Positions 59,856-64,000 of a stretch of DNA of 64,000 nt are shown here, piece after piece. How positions within the stretch are numbered: position 1 is the first letter of the stretch; the number at the start of each line of letters is the position of its first letter. Source of the DNA: Sphingobacterium sp. HMA12. Lineage in GTDB: Bacteria > Bacteroidota > Bacteroidia > Sphingobacteriales > Sphingobacteriaceae. The position numbers and the translations under genes are program-made. The stretch is taken from assembly GCF_002933815.1 (NCBI RefSeq), contig NZ_BEYR01000009.1, positions 1 through 64,000 on the forward strand. Direction: 5' to 3'. The notes beneath the pieces were generated by a model, which ran no database searches, was not told the origin of the DNA, and saw only the letters and a program-made list of their open reading frames with translations.

Positions 59856-60722
59856 TTAAAGACTCAACAATGAGTTACTCTCTCTTTCCAATACTGCATT
59901 GAACAGTTCATTAATAGGGGACTTGAGGATTGTTCCAACCTTAATCTGATGCGCTTCACACACTTCACGTAATAATAAATCAAAACTGTAAGCAATTGAC
60001 CCCACAAAGTGGCATTCATACTGATTGTAATCAGCATAAGTTAAAATAGATGCCTGCACGAACTCTTCAAAACCACCTTTTACCAGATCTATGATAAATG
60101 GATGGGTAATATTATCAGACATAAAAGGTGCAAAAGATGCTAAAAAAGCATTTGGCCGTTCTTTCTGATACACGTTTTTTATAACAATCTCTTTATTTAT
60201 ACGGTATTTGACCGCAAATTTTTCGTTCAGATCTTTCGGCATACGCCCATAAAGAAATAAACGCAGAAGCTTTTTCCCAAAATAGGCCCCAGAGCCTTCA
60301 TCTCCTAACACATAACCGTTGCCGTTGTGTGAAGGCATCAACTCTTCGCCATCAAAAAAGCTCAGGTCTGATCCTGTACCAAGCGTTGCAACATATCCTT
60401 TTTTATTGCCACAGGTTGCCAGCGCGCATCCAAAAAGATCATTCTCAACAGCGATATAGGCATTTTCGAACAAGGGGGTCAACGCATTTGAAACCATTTC
60501 ACGACGATCCGGGGTAATGCAGCCTGCTCCAAAAAAATAAAGTTCCGTAACCTCATCCGCATAGGGTATTATTTCGGGTATCTCTTTAATAACCCGTGTA
60601 ATTTCTTTTTCGTTAACGAAAAAGGGATTGAGTCCATTTGTACTGAACGAAATAGGTGCACTGTCGGGCAATTCCAATTTCCAATCTGACTTTGACGAGC
60701 CACTATCAACAACTAAGATCAT
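59856..60722 (-). CDS. BadF/BadG-type ATPase, N-acetylglucosamine kinase-like
   Basis: The 288-residue protein has actin-fold ATPase motifs: LVVDSGSSKSDWKL at the N-terminus, FGAGC, VATLGTGSDLSFFDGE and YVLGDEGSGAYFGKKLL. These fit the BadF/BadG/BcrA/BcrD family members that phosphorylate N-acetylglucosamine in Bacteroidota, often linked to peptidoglycan recycling. It has no Fe-S Cys pair as in the true BadF activators. It heads a two-gene unit with the glutathione peroxidase. Substrate is inferred. Confidence 0.85.
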   Translation of the reverse strand: MILVVDSGSSKSDWKLELPDSAPISFSTNGLNPFFVNEKEITRVIKEIPEIIPYADEVTELYFFGAGCITPDRREMVSNALTPLFENAYIAVENDLFGCALATCGNKKGYVATLGTGSDLSFFDGEELMPSHNGNGYVLGDEGSGAYFGKKLLRLFLYGRMPKDLNEKFAVKYRINKEIVIKNVYQKERPNAFLASFAPFMSDNITHPFIIDLVKGGFEEFVQASILTYADYNQYECHFVGSIAYSFDLLLREVCEAHQIKVGTILKSPINELFNAVLERESNSLLSL

Positions 60723-60761
60723 ACAAATTCTTGATTATTTTCCCCTGATAAACTAGTGTAT

Positions 60762-60769
60762 CAAATATA
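60762..60769 (-). promoter_or_regulatory. -7 element of the BadF-type gene
   Basis: Minus-strand TATATTTG matches TAnnTTTG and lies 39 bp before the ATG. The TTTG upstream is only 13 nt away, shorter than usual. Confidence 0.4.
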
Positions 60770-60924
60770 CGAAAATTACGTCCAAACTGAAACGACGATT
60801 CTTAAAGAAAATGCGTATCTTGGATTTCTTATGTGACATCTTTACAATCCAATGAAACTTTTTAAATCAACCAAAGTCCAACGGATTTAATGAACTATTG
60901 AAGAACCAATAAAACATTTTTTTG

Positions 60925-60956
60925 TTTGATTTAAGCATAAGATACTTTTAATTTTG
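60925..60956 (+). promoter_or_regulatory. Promoter of the M61 peptidase gene
   Basis: TTTG (60925-60928), 20 nt, then TAATTTTG (60949-60956), 25 bp before the ATG: full consensus and spacing. Confidence 0.8.
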
Positions 60957-60981
60957 TAAGCACATACTAAAATCATCTTTC

Positions 60982-62727
60982 ATGGATAGTGACCATTTAA
61001 ATATACCCATAATAAACTTTGAGGTATCTTTTCCAGAAGTACAGGCTCATTACATTAACGTAAAAATGAGCATAAAAAAACTCAATCAACCTTATGTTGA
61101 TCTCAAAATGCCAGTTTGGTCGCCAGGTTCCTATTTAATTCGTGAATATGCAAAAAATGTAGAGCGGTTTAAACCTGTTGATACCGACGGAAATCCCATT
61201 CCTTTCCGCAAAATTTCAAAAAATACCTGGCGCATTGCAACAGATGCACTGGATCAGCTGGATATCAGCTATGCCGTATATGGCTTTGAAGTTTCTGTCC
61301 GCACGAACTTTTTCGACAGCGACCACGCATTTATAGTTCCAACAGCCACATTTCTACATATTGACGGTTATATTAACATCCCTTCGCGAATTGTTATCGT
61401 TCCAAAAGAGACTTGGAAAAGTATATCAACCGGACTGGAACGACTGACACAACATACTTTTCATGCGCCTAATTTTGATGTTTTATATGATAGCCCGATT
61501 GAAGTAGGAAATCAGGATATCTGGAAGTTTCAAGCTGCGGGAGTAGAACACGAGTGTGCCATGGTGGGCGGTGGATCCTATGATAAAGAACGCCTTACAA
61601 AAGACATTACACGTATTGTGGAAGAAGAAACCCGTATCTGGGGATCAAATCCCAATAAACGTTACGTCATCATCACACACAATTATCAATCCGGTGGCGG
61701 GGGGCTTGAACACTTTAACTCCACGGTATTGGGTGCTTCGAGAAATGCCTATCGAAATGAAAATAGTTACAAAACATACCTGAGCCTCGTTGCCCATGAA
61801 TATTTTCATTTATGGAATGTAAAGCGACTTCGCCCTAAAGCACTGGGACCGTTTGACTATGATGGGGAGAACTATACCACGGGATTATGGATCATGGAAG
61901 GCTTTACTTCATATTACGACAATTTAATCATTAAACGCTGCGGATTCTACGATGAGAAGGAATACCTCACCTTATTGGCAAATGACTTCAATATTGTCCT
62001 GAACCGTCCGGGGCATGAAATACAATCCGCTGCAGCATCGAGCTTTGACACTTGGATTAAATATTATAGGCCAGATGAAAATGCAATCAATTCATCCATC
62101 TCCTATTATAATAAAGGAGCAATGCTTACAGCGTTGCTGGACATCAAAATCATCGCAGCCACAGATGGAAAAATAAAATTAGATGATATCATCCGGGCGG
62201 CTTACAAAGAGTTTTTCTTAAACCTCGACCGTGGATTTGAAGAAAACGAATTCCAGAGTCTTGCAGAACGTATTTCGGGCACTTCACTAGAAGATATATT
62301 CCAGGCAGCCCATCAAGATGGTGAACTCGATTACAATGCATATTTCAATTTGGTCGGCTATGAAATTGTAAATTGCAACCAAGATAACGATGCCCTAACC
62401 CTTGGTATCACGACCAACAAAATAGATGGACTGATCAGCATTGCGACGGTTGAAAAAGGAACTGGCGCTTATGATGCAGGATTGAGCGTGAAAGATGAAT
62501 TGATCGCAATAAATAATGTCAGATTAGATATAAAAGACAAGGAAATCGATTTCATTACCCAACATGCCGCAGAAGGGGACGTATTGAATTTTCTTATCGC
62601 ACGAGACGGCATCGTACGGGAAATACCGGTGGAAATCAGAAGGAACAACAAAAAGATCTATGAGATCCGTCCACTGAAAGACCAAACATTCTTGCAGGAG
62701 CTGCTGGGAAAAATCTGGATGGCCTGA
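60982..62727 (+). CDS. M61 family glycyl aminopeptidase with PDZ domain
   Basis: The 581-residue protein has an N-terminal beta domain, the zinc motif H272-E-Y-F-H276 in SLVAHEYFHLWNVKRLRPKAL and a third ligand E306 in WIMEGFTSYY, followed by a PDZ domain (about 465-560; TVEKGTGAYDAGLSVKDELIAI). M61 enzymes are gluzincins that prefer N-terminal Gly or Ala. No signal peptide is seen, so it is probably cytoplasmic, unlike the M1 enzyme encoded at 5047-6927. It has its own strong promoter. Confidence 0.93.
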   Translation: MDSDHLNIPIINFEVSFPEVQAHYINVKMSIKKLNQPYVDLKMPVWSPGSYLIREYAKNVERFKPVDTDGNPIPFRKISKNTWRIATDALDQLDISYAVYGFEVSVRTNFFDSDHAFIVPTATFLHIDGYINIPSRIVIVPKETWKSISTGLERLTQHTFHAPNFDVLYDSPIEVGNQDIWKFQAAGVEHECAMVGGGSYDKERLTKDITRIVEEETRIWGSNPNKRYVIITHNYQSGGGGLEHFNSTVLGASRNAYRNENSYKTYLSLVAHEYFHLWNVKRLRPKALGPFDYDGENYTTGLWIMEGFTSYYDNLIIKRCGFYDEKEYLTLLANDFNIVLNRPGHEIQSAAASSFDTWIKYYRPDENAINSSISYYNKGAMLTALLDIKIIAATDGKIKLDDIIRAAYKEFFLNLDRGFEENEFQSLAERISGTSLEDIFQAAHQDGELDYNAYFNLVGYEIVNCNQDNDALTLGITTNKIDGLISIATVEKGTGAYDAGLSVKDELIAINNVRLDIKDKEIDFITQHAAEGDVLNFLIARDGIVREIPVEIRRNNKKIYEIRPLKDQTFLQELLGKIWMA

Positions 62728-62779
62728 TCTGAATATTCTGGAGGCTATTGTACATTGAACTGTTAGCCAATAGGTTCCC

Positions 62780-62827
62780 TATAAATAATGCGAGCCGAAA
62801 TATAGTATTCTGCTCGCATTATTTATA
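62780..62827. terminator. Bidirectional terminator, 16-bp stem
   Basis: 62780-62795 is exactly complementary to 62812-62827, loop of 16, with A/T-rich outer arms that yield T-runs on either strand. It lies between convergent M61 and barrel protein genes. Confidence 0.85.
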
Positions 62828-63328
62828 TCAGAACTTGTATCTTACCGAAAATCCAATAGGATCAAGCAACTTGATGCTGGACTCGTTCAAGAAGTCGAAA
62901 TAAGGTTTTACATCCAAGGAAATCTGAAATGGAGCTTGAGGAATATTATATTCAATCCCCACGATACCGTCTATACTTAAATTAAGATGTGAGTCAAACG
63001 AATGGCGCTGACCATCTATGATTTTATCCTTTTCTTTGTAAGACCCAATACTTCCTCCAAAACCATAGTACCAATTCAGACCAGCTGTTAAAGGTTTGTA
63101 AATCTCATATAATCCAACCACACGAAATCGACGATAATCGGAATTGCTCTGAATACTCATAATACCTTCCAAAGCATGATTCGAATTAAGTGTATGACGA
63201 TAAGTAATCCCTTGGGCAGAACCAAACCGCCCACCAATAGCGCCTCTATTATCCAACTGAGCTACAGCTTTATTGGACAATGCACCAAACATCAGCATTC
63301 CACCGACAGCCAAAAATATTTTTCTCAT
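62828..63328 (-). CDS. Small outer-membrane beta-barrel protein
   Basis: The product has 166 residues from the ATG at about 63328, which opens a signal peptide (MRKIFLAVGGMLMFGALSNKAVAQ); the longer frame begins with TTG and adds no hydrophobic start. Alternating strands (GAIGGRFGSAQGITYRHTL, RRFRVVGLYEIYKPL, LNWYYGFGGSIGSY, LSIDGIVGIEYNI, IGFSVRYKF) predict an eight-stranded barrel ending in Phe. The order of elements parallels the protein at 28363-28836, so they are probably distant paralogues. Function unknown. Confidence 0.75.
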   Translation of the reverse strand: MRKIFLAVGGMLMFGALSNKAVAQLDNRGAIGGRFGSAQGITYRHTLNSNHALEGIMSIQSNSDYRRFRVVGLYEIYKPLTAGLNWYYGFGGSIGSYKEKDKIIDGQRHSFDSHLNLSIDGIVGIEYNIPQAPFQISLDVKPYFDFLNESSIKLLDPIGFSVRYKF

Positions 63329-63497
63329 AAAAATTGAACGCGTTATATGCTCTTTTATATATATCAAAAGTAACAATTACAGCTATAACGACACAATGTT
63401 TAATTTGTTATGACATTAATCCCAATAACAACAACTTTATTTCTGATATTTTTTTTATATTTAAGTCAATAGTGGTAACCAAATAAACTCAAGTGAT

Positions 63498-64000
63498 ATG
63501 GGCAGAATTTTTGACTTTATAACCTTATATAAAGAAAAATACGCAAAGGACATTATGGTGGCAGGACGGGATGCCAGTGGCAGCTGGAAAACGTATTCTA
63601 CCAAGGAATATACAGAAGCAATAGATACCTTGAGCAGGGCCTTACTAAAATTGGACCTTAAAAAAGGGGATCGCGTGGGAATAATGTCCGGAAATAGACC
63701 AGAATGGAATTTGGTTGATTTTGCCTGCAATCAGATAGGACTTGCAACAGTCCCCCTATACCCCACTTTGTCGCCTCAGGATCTGTCATTCATCGTCAAC
63801 GATTCGGATGTCAAAGTACTATTTGTAAGCAATAAAGAATTGACAGAACGTATTGAGCAGGCGATTAAAGAACATGGTATACAGCCACAGGTATATACTT
63901 TTGACCAGATAGAAAATCACACCCATTTAACCGAATTAATAACAAGTGCAACAGATGACACAACCGATCTATCCACCCATCGCGATAGCGTTACGGAAGA
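63498..64000 (+). CDS. AMP-forming acyl-CoA synthetase, 3' end outside the window
   Basis: The frame starts at ATG 63498 and is open to the window edge (about 167 codons visible). The visible part, ending well before the ATP-binding motif, matches the N-terminus of long-chain fatty acid-CoA ligases: ALLKLDLKKGDRVGIMSGNRPEWNLVDFACNQIGLATVPLYPTLSPQDLSFIVNDSDVKVLFVSNKEL-like order of segments. Those enzymes activate fatty acids with ATP and CoA for degradation or lipid synthesis. The full-length enzyme would be near 600 residues. Assigned from the N-terminal pattern only. Confidence 0.85.
   Translation, partial: MGRIFDFITLYKEKYAKDIMVAGRDASGSWKTYSTKEYTEAIDTLSRALLKLDLKKGDRVGIMSGNRPEWNLVDFACNQIGLATVPLYPTLSPQDLSFIVNDSDVKVLFVSNKELTERIEQAIKEHGIQPQVYTFDQIENHTHLTELITSATDDTTDLSTHRDSVTE

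Noticed and set aside
1..64000. CRISPR arrays, IS elements, prophage, tRNA genes
   Set aside because: I found no regularly spaced repeats, no transposase or integrase and no tRNA-like cloverleaf with a GGTTCGA-type loop. Short or divergent cases could have been missed by eye.

Overview
The window looks like chromosomal core DNA of a Bacteroidota, most likely Sphingobacteriaceae (Sphingobacterium/Pedobacter-like). The basis is seen plus family knowledge: many promoters fit the Bacteroidota pattern (TTTG, about 19-21 nt, TAnnTTTG), SecD and SecF are one polypeptide, DAHP synthase is fused to chorismate mutase, the 2-oxoacid dehydrogenase E1 alpha and beta chains are fused, and DUF4290, DUF5606 and TonB-dependent receptor genes are present. 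Base composition is A+T-rich and even. I see no IS element, prophage, CRISPR array or tRNA. Species assignment is inference.

Layout. 1-1062 is non-coding and rich in inverted repeats; a minus-strand promoter at its left edge may serve a gene or rRNA operon outside the window. 1063-4827 holds two AraC-type regulators, an extradiol dioxygenase, a SelW-like protein and an Ada-like/AlkB alkylation-repair pair. 5047-11483 is cell envelope: M1 peptidase, BamA-like barrel, lipoprotein, TonB-dependent receptor. It is followed by a SNF2/SWIM helicase and two small secreted proteins that share a C-terminal motif. 16055-19170 is a MarR/EmrA/EmrB-type efflux operon. 19173-28140 is housekeeping: methyltransferase, RadC, cyclophilin, DUF5606, MurA, DUF4290, UvrD-type helicase, GuaB. 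28363-35534 holds a small barrel protein, SecDF, a MarR-ferredoxin reductase-ferredoxin operon and NDH-2. 35988-41724 is the rod-shape operon mreBCD-PBP2-rodA. 41753-44582 (minus) is an overlapping nuclease/EamA/YigZ/nucleoside phosphorylase operon.

44929-49741 is aromatic amino acid biosynthesis: a promoter, an apparent Phe/Tyr-rich leader peptide and attenuator, then pheA, DAHP synthase-chorismate mutase, aroA and aroC, with a ROK kinase overlapping aroC. 50701-64000 holds the fused E1, a DEAD-type helicase, a Nudix protein, a candidate free-standing structured RNA (about 55857-56067), a methyltransferase, a LysR regulator, a serine hydrolase, glutathione peroxidase, a BadF-type kinase, an M61 peptidase, a second small barrel protein and the start of an acyl-CoA synthetase cut by the window end.

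The best leads are the classical Phe/Tyr attenuator ahead of pheA, the free-standing RNA, and a MarR promoter placed so close to its ATG that the mRNA may be leaderless.
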